Of a stretch of 64,000 nucleotides of DNA, positions 22,550 through 33,474 are shown piece by piece (positions within the stretch are counted from its first letter, which is position 1; the number at the start of each line of letters is the position of its first letter). Source of the DNA: Massospora cicadina (taxonomy: Eukaryota; Entomophthoromycota; Entomophthoromycetes; Entomophthorales; Entomophthoraceae); assembly GCA_022478985.1 (NCBI GenBank), contig JAKSZP010000199.1, positions 1 to 64,000 of the forward strand, read 5' to 3'. The notes beneath the pieces were generated by a model that made no database searches, was not told the DNA's origin, and saw only the letters and a list, made by a program, of their open reading frames with translations. The position numbers and the translations under genes are program-made.

Positions 22550-24449
22550 TTCAATGATGAAGCTCTGAAGCAGTTTGAAGGGCCAGCCACTGACATTTTG
22601 ATGAATGGGATCCTGTTTGGAAAGAGTATTACTGAGGTCAAAGTAATGATTCAAAGAGTTTTCATCTTGACTGTGCAGATACCAGAGCACCTGTCAATAA
22701 TATAGCCCCCAATTTGATGAAGAAACCCAAGATTATGCCAACCATTGACTATGAATCAAGTAACAAACAGCAGTACCAGATGTCACGCGCTCCTTAGGAG
22801 CTTATTTTTAGTCGCCGCTACATTTTGGAACATGGTTCTGATGGCTCCTGAAGTAGTTTTAGATAAAGAAACTCTAATATTTTGTTGGCACCCAGTTTCT
22901 ACTTGAGTTTGGTGCTAAAATTGACTTCACCATCAGTTTGTGATCATACTCTGCTATCATTTTTTTGGTTTATGTAAGTCCCAAGGGACTCCTAGTGCAG
23001 GAAACTTTGCAGGATGCAGGCTTAGTGTATTTCCCACACCACACTAGGGCTGTGAAAATCTGATAACCACAAAAATATGGACTTACCCGTAAATGGGTGT
23101 AAATCAGACTACCCCAAACTGACATATTCCAGACCTGTTTAAGTACTGGGCATACCATCTGAACCATCCAGGACAGAAGATATGCTTTCCATCTCTTTTG
23201 TGGGAGACAAGAGCTGATTACACCAAGTTTAAGGCCCCTGGGGAGGAGGAGCCAAGGCCTTTTTTTGTTACATGCTTTTTAGAAGAAGTTTACTCTCTAA
23301 TCCATTTTTGTACAGGAAGCCTTGAAATCCTTTCAGATCATGCTTTATTTCCTTGCAAAATCACGTTCGCCACCAACTCATGCCAACTGACTTGCAGCTA
23401 GCTGAGTTTCAGTACAACCTGTCAAACCGTAGCATTTATCAGGCAGGTGCACCGAAGTGCAGCCAAACAGGATGCCCCTCCCTTGACCTGGATTCTGCAC
23501 CTGTGCAACCCCAGCTCAAGGGGAAGCCATAGACAGGAACCATGTCTGATTCATAACCCCTTCCTGCACATATTCTCTCCTTGAAGAATGGTAGAAACCC
23601 ATGAGAACAGGTTGACATAATCACTACCATTACGTACCCCTTTCAGGTCACTAAAGGACCTGACCAGTGCACCTCTCTAGATTTTGGTGTTCATCACTCA
23701 CCCAAGTTTCCACAAGCTTTCCCCAGTTGCGCCATGAGGAGGCCTCAGCTAACTTTACCTAGCTCTCATATCCAGCTATCATCTGCCATTGATGTTAAGT
23801 AATGAAGAGTCCAAGTCGCGCAAGAAGAGGATATGCTTGGTAGAAACTGATCAGTCAATATACATGATCCACTACACCCTTAAGGAGAAGAGCGTTAAAC
23901 AACTACCTTTCAAAGTTAGCTCTGAAAAAGCCTACCACTGTGAGCAAGTGAGGCCCTGGAGATCAGACCTGGTGAACAACGCCAGATGCTATATTTGATT
24001 AGTGTGAAGATACCTTTAAACTCTATACTTGAAGTTTACAGTTGAAAAGTGATCATAAAATAGGAGACAAGATTACTGACTAACTTTTTGATACCAAGTG
24101 CACAGGAGAACTGATTGTCAAATTGGGGAACATCACTACCCATTTTATCTATGTTATGAAAGAACAAGTCGTTGCCCAAGAAAGATTGACAAGCTGTGAC
24201 GCCATAAAATTAGTACATGCTGTAAGAGATTTTGATGAACTAAGATTTAGTGATGTGACCAACAAGGAGCAGAAGGATTTTGATGCGCTCTTGATGAGTT
24301 CAACGATATATTCAGCACTGGATCAAACTACTATGGATTTTTCAAAGGAGATGTTCACAGGATGGGCACCGGATCTACCATCCCAACTAAGTCTAAACTG
24401 TGCCACTGTTCAAAAGCCAAAGATAAAGTTATTGCTAGAGAATTGAGTT
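22550..24449 (+). pseudogene. gypsy-3 gag/protease region, resumed (decayed)
   Basis: Continuation of gypsy-3 after gypsy-2. A readable start, FNDEALKQFEGPATDILMNG at about 22551, runs about 45 codons before a stop. Open stretches at 23789-23998 and 24123-24446 lie directly upstream of the reverse transcriptase in the same orientation and are probably protease/linker remnants. I see no certain DSG/DTG protease motif. Confidence 0.5.
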
Positions 24450-25240
24450 AAATCTCAGAAGATGGCTTAATAAGACTCTTTAAAATCCTGTGGTCTTCTC
24501 CGCTGCTCATAGTATGCAAAAAAGATGGATCACACAGAGTGGTTATGGACTACTTCCAGTTGAATGAAGTTACCAAAAATGATTTGTATTTGGTCCTTAA
24601 ATAGAATACACGATGAAGCGCTTGGGAGTATCAAAGTACTTCTTGGCGATGGACCTTGCCAGTGGTTACTGGAAGATGGAGCTCTTACTTGATTATCAAA
24701 AGAAGTGCGCCCTGATAAGCAGTCAATGATTGTTTAAACTTACAAGGATTCTAAAGGGGATGTGCAATTCCCTGCCACCTTCCAAAGAGCGATGAAAAAA
24801 TCTTTTAATCTCAAGCTTTCCAGTGAGCTTATCTATCTGGATGGCATAACAGTATTCAGTTGCATGTTCCAAGAGCACCTCCAACACTTACAAGAAGTGT
24901 TTACCTAACTATGAGAGTCTAACCTGAAGCTCAAATAAAACAAGTGTGCCTTACTGAAGAGATAGATGGAGTTCCTTGGACATGAGATCATCTCGAAAGG
25001 AATCAAGCCTCAGGAAGGAAAGATTAAAGCCATAGTGACCATGGAACAACCTCAAAAGTATGTGTGACATCCAAGTATTTCTCAAGAGTGGTGGGATACT
25101 ACCAGCATTTTATCCCCCCAATTTTCAAATTGGCTGAGCCGCTCACCTACCTGTTGACCAAGAAAACCGATTTTGCATGGGGCCTGGAGCAAGAGCAGTC
25201 TTTTAAAGAGCTGAAGACTAATTGGTAGATGCACTAATTC
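24450..25240 (+). pseudogene. Reverse transcriptase of gypsy-3 (broken)
   Basis: In order: SPLLIVCKKDGSHRVVMDYF (about 24500-24560), YFLAMDLASGYWKMELL (about 24637-24690, motif A with the catalytic D), LIYLDGITVFS (about 24828-24860, the YxDD motif read as YLDG, second D lost), FLGHEIISKGIKPQEGKI (about 24972-25025) and VVGYYQHFIPP with LAEPLTYLLTKK (about 25090-25170). At least one frameshift and several stops interrupt it. A clear Ty3/gypsy RT that is dead. Confidence 0.9.
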
Positions 25241-25630
25241 TTAATTACCTAGACTTCAATAAGCCATTTTACCTTTACACTGAAGCTAGTGACATTGGAC
25301 TCAGAGCAATACTTGCCCAACTGGATGAAGAGATGATAGACCTTCCCATTGATTATTACTCTAAGACCTTTCCAGAGCTGAGTTCTACACTGTGATGGAA
25401 AGAGAGTGCCTGGCAGTGATAAGAGCAGTGCAGCACTTTAGACCTTACTTATTTGGAGTAAACTTTAAAGTTGTGATGGATCATGAATCACTCTGATGGC
25501 TGAGCAACATAAAAGATCCTGATTGGACGCCTTGCCCAATGGGCAGTACAACTCCAAGTGTCTAATTTTAAGATCATACACAAAACAGAAGAAAGCACCT
25601 CAATGCTGACGTACTGTCATAATTACCAGT
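25241..25630 (+). pseudogene. RNase H of gypsy-3 (broken)
   Basis: FNKPFYLYTEASDIGLRAIL (about 25256-25315) corresponds to the family PFxLxTDASxxGxGAVL, with the first catalytic D read as E. RECLAVIRAVQHFRPYLFG and VVMDHESL (about 25405-25495) follow. An IKDP-like stretch lies further on. Frameshifted. Confidence 0.85.
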
Positions 25631-25779
25631 TCTACCTCCAATCACATGAGAGCAATTAGCTCTAAAACCTGATTAAATTTATCAGAAAGGGAATGGCAAG
25701 ATGAAGCTGAAGAAGTGAATGCTGTCCTGAGAATATGTTATAGTGATACCTGACATATTGATGGGAACCTTTAGAAGAA

Positions 25780-26460
25780 GATAAAGGGCAAGTGGTATCA
25801 TTACATCCAACCCAGCAACAGAATGGAACTCATGCTGGAAGCACACAAGCATTTTGGCCATAGATGATTCCAGGAGACATTGGCATACCCAAGAGACCGG
25901 TTTAGTTGGGAGACAATGTAAGACGAAGTACATCAGGCCTTGGAACTCTGTGTACCCTGCACGAGCTTCAGACCCTTAGAGGAATGATTTAAGTTCCATA
26001 ATCTTGCCAACAGCACCATTTCACATCGTATCCATTAATGTGAAGGAACATTGCCTACTGCCTCAAGTGGATCCAAGTTTATCATTGTAGCTTAATGAAC
26101 ATTTCACCAAATGGTCAAAACATCAGCAGTTAAGATGTATACTGAAGATTCAACCATGAGATTCCTGTACATTACAGTGACACCAAAGCATGAATGACCT
26201 CAGGTTTTTCTATCAGACATTGGGAAGTACACTATTTACAATTTACTAAGAGACTTATGGATTTAGTTGCTATTAAAACAGAAGTTCACTACTCCCTATA
26301 CTCCAGCCTCCAATGGAAGCGTGTAACACATGAATAGAACCCTTAGAAGAAATATTGAAGATGGCACTGAACAACAAGATGAAGTGGGACCAAGTGCTAC
26401 CAGGGCGAAGCCTGACATGGGTTTAATACTAAAACCCCCAGAAATAAATCTAGAATGGTT
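25780..26460 (+). pseudogene. Integrase of gypsy-3 (broken)
   Basis: The zinc-binding region is readable near 25820-25970 (EAHKHFGHR, then LELCVPCTSFR, the HHCC pattern). The core is decayed, but TTPYTPASNGSV followed after a stop by HMNRTLRR (about 26283-26345) is the conserved TPYHPQTNGQVERxNRTL block. Sequence after 26460 to 27425 has no readable domain. Confidence 0.82.
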
Positions 26461-27425
26461 AACTATGCTGTAAAGTGAGATCAGCTAGAAATCAGTAATT
26501 ATGTGGTGCAATTAATTCTGCTGATTTCTTAGCAAATAAAAAATGAAAAGATAATTGAGAGGAATCTGGCTAACTTATAAATTCTGTGCAAGTGGTAATA
26601 CCAGAAGCTCAGAAGAAGAAAAGTAACACTATTAAATGAAATTAGCTAAGTAATTCATGTAAATGGGGTGAAATATAACAAATGCATTCCTATTGCTGTT
26701 TTTTGAGAGCAATAAAAATATCTCCTATTATGCATATACAAGTAGAATTTAAAAAAGTGTTTTCGTATCCAATATACCACCCCAACCTTCAAGAAACTCC
26801 TTTTTCACATTTCTCCCTATAATTATATCTGAAGCCAATTTTCACGCCAGAATACCTACCAGTTCTTATAATTGGATGCATCTAGTGTCCTTGTCATATT
26901 GGATTCAAACTCTTGTTTACTTTAACTCATAGTTAGCTACACTTAAACAGGTCAGCTGTACTCCAGACCCTGACAACTGCTGCCATCCGTACTGTCAGCA
27001 TACAATTTAGCCATCACTGGGTAATTTTCATGTCTCCGTTTAAGGCCCTGTATGGGTGAAAAGCAGCACTACCTATCTTGCAGGCACCTATTATCTCAAA
27101 GTATTACAAGAACCTACCCCTGGAAGTGACTAGCAAGATTTAGTTGAATAGTTAATATATAGTTTAAAGCATTGAAGTACATAGAAGCCACTATCCCCAA
27201 GATTCAATTTGAGTCAGAGACAGACTAAGTACCAGAGTTCGATTTAAGAAAGAAGGTCCTATTCTACCACGTATGTGGAAGACATCTTTAAATTTAAAAG
27301 CCATTTGAACTGACCCTGCAACTGTCCTAGCCAAAAAGGAGCCGAGTATTCAATAAGAGATAATGAATAAAAAAATTTTAACAGAGTACAATCCTGGAAC
27401 CTTAGGTCATTCCCTCAGTCTCATA
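26461..27425 (+). other. 3' part of gypsy-3 before its polypurine tract, unreadable
   Basis: A VTPFKALYG-like stretch may occur near 27030 but stops are dense. Nothing else is recognisable. Confidence 0.4.
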
Positions 27426-28277
27426 TTGGGGGAAAGTGTCATGGAAGATGCCACATGTGGACTGGAGAGCAATTCTTCAATCTCTGGAAGGATCTTACTA
27501 GTATGCAAAACCTCAAAACTTAGATATACAAGTTTGAGTCACAGATAAGTGAGAATAAACCTCTTTTATAGATGAGAACACCCCAAGTAATTTACCAGTC
27601 AGTAATGACTTCATATAGAATAATTTGATTCACACCAACTGAAGAGATTTTCAGTATGAAGAGACGCCAATGAAGCTGCCAAAGATTATGAAAATTGACC
27701 CCCTTTTATACCTTCTCAGTCCAAAATAATTTGCAATTGACCAATGAGGAGATATGACTGAGCCAAATTACCCCAATGAAAGCAATTGAGGCTACCATCC
27801 ATATATTACTAAAAAGATAATCAAATAATTTTGAAGATCAATCAAAATCCAGAAGCGAGGCGCATCAGGGTAGTGCCATCAAGAGAAGTATTAGAAGATC
27901 AGCATAATTCAAAATTGGGTAATAAATCGATGACCAGAAATGCTAATGCCACCCCAGACCCATAATTAGGTATCAAATAAAGGGCCATCAAACATCCTGA
28001 TGCAGGGATGTCACTATGAGACAGAGTTTTCAGATTGAAGTATTGAGCAAGATGGATACTGTCACTAAGGCGGAAATCAAGAAAAGATTTATTAGGAGTT
28101 CATGGAGCTGCTACAATAATGCAAAAAAACACACTCCCAAATATTTGCTATTTTACATTCATGTTATATCTTTGATTTATCACAGAATATAAAGATACTT
28201 TGTTTTTACTCTGATAAAGAATCTGTTACCTCAGAATTTTAAGTCTACCTTGTTTTCCATTTGATTTGGGGTTAAGT

Positions 28278-28293
28278 GAAGAGATCAGCAGTA
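28278..28293. repeat. 16-bp target duplication of ORF1-only element A (left)
   Basis: GAAGAGATCAGCAGTA, identical to 30180-30195. Confidence 0.92.
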
Positions 28294-28365
28294 AAAGGAG
28301 GTCACTTTTGAGCGATTTTAAATTTAAGTTTTATTTATCCACAGCCATCTGCCTAAACCTATTAT

Positions 28366-29329
28366 TTGATGTCCTTGGCTCCGCCGCCTGCCACCCCAGT
28401 GTGGGGCAGCAGTGCACCCCCACCTAGCATTTTCTGCCCCACAGGCAAGCGCGTTCAGACGGGCTCAAACAGCCCGCCCACTGCTTCCAACTGTTTTGTC
28501 CCCCCACGGGACTTAGCGCTCCACCTGGCGCGCGTCCACCCTTCTCACCCCCATCCTCTCGCCCTCCCTCGCTCTGCTATTCGCTATTGCCTCAGAGTGG
28601 ATTATGGGCGTTTGTTCCCATATGCCAATAAGGCAATTATTGACCTAGCCACTACAGCCTTTGTACCAGCTGACTTTATAGACTTCCGCCCTTTTAAGGG
28701 CTACTTTGACGTTGGGTTCCAATCTGAGGAGGATGCTGAAGTGGCAGCACAAACTCCTCTAATTTATAAAAAAACCCATTCCCACAACCCATACTCGCCT
28801 CCCTTCAGACACCGCGTTGGTGGTATCCTTTGCAAATCTCCCATCTCACCTTCCACCCCAGGTTTTGTATGACCAGTTGGTTGCGGGGCTCATGGCTTAT
28901 GGCACTCAGCCCAACCTCATCTTTGCCATTCCATCTGGTGTGGAGCGCCTTGCTGCTCCTCGTGCAACAGCCACCATCATACCACACCACCCTACCATAG
29001 CCCAACAAATCCCATTCCGCGCTAGTGTGGCTGCAGCGTCTGATCATTTCTTTTGGGCTCAGGTCAATAATGGTAGGCAGATTTGTTCCCTCTGCTTTGG
29101 CCTCGACCATGCAAAAAAAGTGTGCCCTCAGGCCAAGTCTGCTGCTGCGGCTTCTGAGCCCCCCTCTGGAGGTTCAGTATGGGGCACTTTTCTGCCCCCT
29201 CCCACCCTCCAATCTCATTCAGTGGGCCCACATGGAAAATCAGCCCCCCCCAAAACCTCCAGCCTCACTCTCTCACCTAAATCTACCCCAGCCAATCAGA
29301 GCAATTCTTGGACCACCATTGGCACTTGA
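28366..29329 (+). pseudogene. ORF1 protein of element A: gag-like, CCHC knuckle, one frameshift
   Basis: The N-terminal half (28366 to about 28805) contains VPPRDLALHLARVHPSHPH, an SAIRYCLRVDYGRLFPY core and FIDFRPFKGYFDVGF. A one-base loss near 28805 moves the frame to 28817-29329, which continues with VVSFANLPSHLPPQVLYDQL and ends in CSLCFGLDHAKKVC (CX2CX4HX4C) plus a proline/serine tail. The homologous protein in copy B is at 33457-32064 minus. The arrangement resembles ORF1 of APE LINEs (RNA-binding, knuckle near the C-terminus). Copy A also has a downstream coding block that a normal ORF2 would replace. Apart from the frameshift it is well preserved. Confidence 0.8.
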
Positions 29330-29407
29330 GCAGCCGCCCATTCGCCCAATCCCTCCCACCCAAATTTGAACGCCACTCTTCCAGTGAACTAAAATCCATG
29401 GGATCTA

Positions 29408-29994
29408 TTGGCTGAGTTTGACGAATCAAGTAAAGTCCTCATTAGTAAGCATACAGGTCAACCTCTCTGCCAAGGTGATTATGGTCAGGCAGAATTTTTC
29501 CTTCCCGACTTTGATGAAACCCCTACCCCTCGCCATTTTGCTCCTCTACCCAATACAGCCCCCTTCCAAAGTGACCACCAGCTCGCCTTAGCTGCGGTGG
29601 CCTCTCCTCAGTGCCCAAAACTATGCACAGCGGTGGCCCAGTCAGTGGCTCAGCTCCAGCATGGCCTGCCCACCCTCTTCTTCCCCCCCTGACTTCCCTG
29701 AATCTCCCTGAAGTGACATCTCAAAATTATTTGATGATTCTGAAGTTGCTGTTATGAATGTCACAACGCCTGCTTAATTCAACTCCTCAGCCAAAATCAC
29801 CCGCCACATTATCTCCCTTTTCACCCAACTTTCTGAAGCCCACAAAGAAGCTGAAGTTCTCCTCGCAGCTTTTGTTGAAACACTTTCCCATCATTATCTT
29901 GATGAGGAAGTGGAAAACTCCTACTACACTGACCTCCACCCCCCTATGTGGATGCCCCAACGCCCTGGCTCTCTGCTCTGATCTGATACTTTAA
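29408..29994 (+). pseudogene. Second coding block of element A, unknown function
   Basis: 29408-29692 reads FDETPTPRHFAPLPNTAPFQ, SDHQLALAAVAS and AVAQSVAQLQHGL. Copy B encodes FDAPLPPKQH, PNTNPCQSDHKLAKATVAS and AMAKSVAEFKEGL on the minus strand at about 32270-32100. Retention of this pattern between two diverged copies suggests the region was translated. It is alanine- and proline-rich and possibly helical, with no known motif. 29758-29994 continues in another frame. It could be the C-terminal part of ORF1 or a separate small protein. Confidence 0.6.
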
Positions 29995-30179
29995 CTAACA
30001 TCCCTTAATCGAGGCGAGTCTTTCTGAAAACCAACCCCCTGACCCCTCCTCACCCTCTGCCATGGTGGGTTAGCGGTTTCTGCTTCCCACCTGGTTAGTA
30101 GTTTTGTTTTTTCATTTTAAGTGTTATGATTTGGTACTGTCCGTCCCCTGGTTGGCATACCTCAAGTAATTGAGAAATA

Positions 30180-30195
30180 GAAGAGATCAGCAGTA
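30180..30195. repeat. 16-bp target duplication of ORF1-only element A (right)
   Basis: GAAGAGATCAGCAGTA, identical to 28278-28293. Confidence 0.92.
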
Positions 30196-30535
30196 CCTAT
30201 TCTGTGGAACTAAAGAAGACAATTATTTAGGAGAACACCTTGGGTTACTGATAACTTCATTGAAGAGGTTGATGAGGTGTCCGTTAAGACTAGTGTTAAG
30301 CTAACGTATCAATGTTATGTACAAGTGTGCCAATAAGAATATCACCAGCAGGGCAATGAACAGTTCCAATGATCAATCGATGTGACAATGGTTAGCATCA
30401 TAAGAAAAGTTATACAGTAAAGATTATCACATCTCTTCAAAAGGTTGCCTGGTGTCAATATGTGTGGATCAGGATCTATCCACAGCAAGTAGGCTACCCA
30501 AGTTAAGTGAGAAATGGCCAATGAACTGACATATG

Positions 30536-31260
30536 GCATAGTTTCAACACCTACTGGAGCTAAACAAATAATTTGTATTTAGTAAAAATGACATAGTTCT
30601 GCACTTACTGGAGCCAAAAAATTACTTTCCTTAAAAATTTCTAGACCCATCACCTAGTGGAGCCAAACAAATTACTTACCTTACAATGGCATAGCTCCAC
30701 AATCTTTTGGAGGTTTACAGAATACGTTTTTCTAAAATGTCATAGCTAACACCTATTGAAGCTAAATAGCTTATTTATCTTTAGTAAAAATGTCATAGCT
30801 TTGCACTTACTGGAGCCAGACTATATCTTTCATTAAAGAATGACATAACTTCACCAATTACTGGAGCCAACCTAATTATTTATCTAAAGATAAAACGGCC
30901 ATAGCTCCGCACTTCTTGGAACCAAACAAATCATTTGACCTAATAAAAAAATTTCATAGCTCCACTATCTTCCATTGGAAAAATCAAATCATATGTCATA
31001 AGAAGGAATACCATAGCATTGCCACCTACTAGAACCAAACAAATTAATTACCTCATAAATGACATTTATCCACAACCTACTGAAGGCAAATAAATTATCA
31101 GTCAAAAAAATGACATAGCTCAATCACTTACTGGAACCAAATAAATTATCTGTCCTAAAATAATAACATAGCTCTACCACTTACTGGAGTCAAAAAAATT
31201 TTTTGCATTAAAAAATGTCATATACTTGCCTTTCATTAGAGTAAAAAAAATGTGGCATAA
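30536..31260. repeat. Minisatellite, about 14 units of ~52 bp with a hairpin core
   Basis: Degenerate head-to-tail units of 49-56 bp have a consensus built from TAGCTCCACCACTTACTGGA, GCCAAACAAATTATTTACC and an A-rich stretch ending TGACA. GCTCCA and TGGAGC can pair as a 6-bp stem with an 8-base loop in the best-preserved units. No coding frame is kept. It starts directly at the right end of gypsy-3 and fades into A-rich sequence after about 31260. Confidence 0.88.
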
Positions 31261-31552
31261 AAAGAAAAAATTACCTTAAAATTACCTCCCATTGGAGTAA
31301 TTGGAGTTACATCTCATTGAAATAAAAAAAATAATATATCCTAATCGCCCACAGAAGTAATAAAAAATTTGATACCAAAATAGATAATGAATAAAATCGT
31401 CCTAGATTTAACTCTGAAAGAAACTAAAAAAGACAAAACTCTCACAATAACAAAACATAACTACCTCACATATAAGCTAATATATGAATATATATCATTA
31501 TATAAAAAATATGTATAGTGTCTTAATTTCCTAAATATAATATATTAAAATT
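31261..31552. repeat. A-rich sequence and a partial 95-bp repeat unit
   Basis: Low-complexity AT-rich DNA. 31490-31552 (GTGTCTTAATTTCCTAAATA then TAATATATTA) resembles the units at 33525-33560 and 33620-33655 on the far side of ORF1-only element B. The insertion therefore probably landed in that array. Confidence 0.5.
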
Positions 31553-31567
31553 TATTTTAACATTATA
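31553..31567. repeat. 15-bp target duplication of ORF1-only element B (left)
   Basis: TATTTTAACATTATA matches TATTTTAGCATTATA at 33475-33489 with one mismatch. Confidence 0.8.
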
Positions 31568-33474
31568 AATTTTAAATTTTAAATTTCATTGAGGTACACT
31601 AACTAGGGGACAGACATTGAAAAAACAGAAGCTCCAAAACTAAATAAACCAAAAACATGAATCAACAGCCTTAAACAAGCAGCAGGACACACAAAAAATG
31701 AGAAAACAACCTACCAGGTGGCACAGCGGTGAGCCGCTTATCCCACCATGGTGGAGGGGGAGGGGGGATTAGGAAGATCATTGACTTCAGCATTGAAGAG
31801 GAGGACCAATGCTGATAACAAGGTGGTTGGGGCGTCCATGGGGTGAGGGTTGAGGTGAGGCAGATAATTGTTAAAATCAAATAATTTTTCCCATATAATA
31901 GCCTAAGTGAGTTTGGAAACATGTTGTTCAGCTTGGATGCTAGCATCATAAAGCTGGGCTAATTTTTCAATGTTGGCTCTGGTGACACGTGTGGATGGGG
32001 AATTCTGCCATTTCAGCAATATGCTTGACAGCAATGGTGGCAGCTTCAATTAGGCAGGTGATTTCACCTTTTGCAATAGCAAGTAAATTGGGGGGAAATG
32101 GTGAAATGCAGCCCTTCTTTAAATTCAGCAACAGATTTTGCCATGGCTTTGCAGAGATGGTGACTTTCAGTTGAGGCCACTGTGGCCTTAGCAAGCTTGT
32201 GGTCACTTTGGCATGGGTTAGTATTGGGTTTGGGGACATGTTGTTTGGGTGGGAGTGGGGCATCAAAGTCTGAATTCAGATAAGGTTCTAAACCAAATGG
32301 TTTATCTGAAAGGTGGGACAATTTCACCAGATTCAAACAATAAGTCCCATTGATTTTGGTTGATTTGGATTGATTTTTGATAGTTGGCTGTGGTTGAGTA
32401 GGTTTTGGGGCAGGAGATTTTTTTATTGAACATGGTTCCAAGTCTGCGCCCAATTGGTTGGTATGGGTGTAAATTGGCCAGCTTGGGTTTGAGTTGCTAT
32501 ATTTTGCTTCTGATTCATTATGCGCATGTCCTGGGGTGGGGCAGCCAAAATCCCCACTTGAACGCTGCTGGTGTGGCCACATGGGTGGGGTTGCGGTTTT
32601 CAAATTGTTTATACTGTATTGACATTTCTTTTTGGAAAGTTCCAATTTGTGGCAGAGGGGGAAAACTGTGCGGCCATTATCAATGCAAGCCCAAAAGAAG
32701 TGGTCCGGTGTGGATGGGATTTAAGCATGTGGTGGGATGTGCTGAGCTATTGTTGGCTGGTGATGGGTAATGGTGGACATTGGCCAAGGTGCCTCTAGGC
32801 GCTCAGCACCACTTGGGACAATAAATTAAAGGATGGGGTCTGTGCCATAAGTGGGCAGCTCTGACATCAACTCTTTATAGAGCTTTTGAGGGGGAAAGTG
32901 TTAGGGGAGGTTTTCAAAGGTCACCACAAGTGTGGTATCATTGGGGAGAAATGCTTGATTGGTGGTAATGAGTGTTTTTGTATATTAAGGACGTTGCTGT
33001 TGCAGAGGCCGCATCCTCTTCAATGGGGAATTCTATAGCAAAATAGCCCTTGTAAGGGCGGAAGTCTATAAATCCTTCTAATGCAAAGGTAGCCGTTGCC
33101 AGCTCAATTATTGCTTTGTCAGCATATGGAAAGAGACAGTCATACTCGATGTGGAGGCAAAAGTGGATAGTGGAGTGAGGAAGGCTAGGGGATGGGGGCG
33201 GGTTGGGTGGACTTGTGCGAGGTGGAGTGCTAAGTCCCTTGGAGGAAAAAATTGGCCAGACGTATTTGGCGGAATAGATGAGCCAATCCACATGCGTTTG
33301 CCTGCTGGAAAGTAAACGCTTGCAGTGAGGTGCTGCAGCTCCACATTGGAGTGGCAGGCGGTGGAGCCAAGGTCATTGGCTGAAAATGGTTTTGCTGCAA
33401 GTTGATAGGGGTTGAAATTAGCTTTTTTGGATTAAAATTGCTCAAAAGTGGGATCAAGTGGAAAGAAAAGCTCC
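31568..33474 (-). mobile_element. ORF1-only retroelement, copy B (inverted relative to copy A)
   Basis: A 1907-bp minus-strand insertion with a 15-bp target duplication (one mismatch). Its 5' end shares CACTTTTGAGC with copy A near 28303, and its 3' end shares TGTCTGTCCCCTAGTTAG and TACCTCAA. The ORF1 region (33457-32064 minus) and the second block are colinear with copy A but more diverged and carry more stops. Length is nearly identical to copy A (1886), so both are full-length. No RT or endonuclease remnant is present. Confidence 0.85.
32064..33457 (-). pseudogene. ORF1 and second block of element B (broken)
   Basis: Minus-strand blocks: MTLAPPPATPMWSCSTS; GKRMWIGSSIPPNTSGQFF; PPRDLALHLAQVHPTRPHPL; a CLHIEYDCLFPYADKAI core; FIDFRPYKGYFAIEF. 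All match copy A in order. The knuckle region near 32700-32640 is damaged. The later block (PNTNPCQSDHKLAKATVAS, AMAKSVAEFKEGL) matches copy A 29408-29692. Several frameshifts make it non-functional. Confidence 0.8.

Larger units (their letters stand above)
28294..30179 (+). mobile_element. ORF1-only retroelement, copy A
   Basis: A 1886-bp insertion bounded by a perfect 16-bp duplication (28278-28293 / 30180-30195), as left by LINE-type target-primed insertion. It encodes a gag-like protein with a CCHC knuckle (28366-29329) and a second proline-rich coding stretch (29408-29994). It contains no endonuclease or reverse transcriptase. The 3' end (CTGTCCGTCCCCTGGTTGG then ATACCTCAA and an AT-rich tail) matches that of copy B on the minus strand at 31585-31620. 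The two full-length copies have the same ends and no room for an RT, so this is a defined non-autonomous family and not a random truncation. Its GC content is higher than the host sequence. Confidence 0.85.
8540..30533 (+). mobile_element. gypsy-3: outer Ty3/gypsy element, interrupted by two nested insertions
   Basis: Plus-strand order: 5' LTR (about 8540-9754), primer-binding site (9756-9772), gag (to 11309), the gypsy-2 insertion, rest of gag (from 22550), reverse transcriptase, RNase H, integrase (24450-26460), polypurine tract (about 27426-27436) and 3' LTR (27437-30533, interrupted by the ORF1-only element). Removing the insertions and their duplications leaves roughly 8.9 kb. The LTRs are strongly diverged but align around 8996-9190 with 27950-28070, and 9500-9750 with 30200-30533. 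All coding parts carry stops. The left LTR edge is approximate, and no target duplication was resolved for this element. Confidence 0.75.
27426..30533 (+). repeat. Polypurine tract and 3' LTR of gypsy-3, split by ORF1-only element A
   Basis: ATTGGGGGAAAG at about 27425-27436 directly precedes TGTCATGGAAG, the expected polypurine-tract/LTR junction. The LTR runs to about 30533, with the 1886-bp ORF1-only element and its second 16-bp duplication inside. Without those it is about 1.2 kb and aligns in blocks with 8540-9754. The 62-codon open frame at 27363-27548 crosses the junction and is not a gene. Confidence 0.72.

Noticed and set aside
30536..31260. CRISPR-like array
   Set aside because: Units are degenerate throughout with no constant repeat and variable spacer pattern, and the sequence context is eukaryotic.
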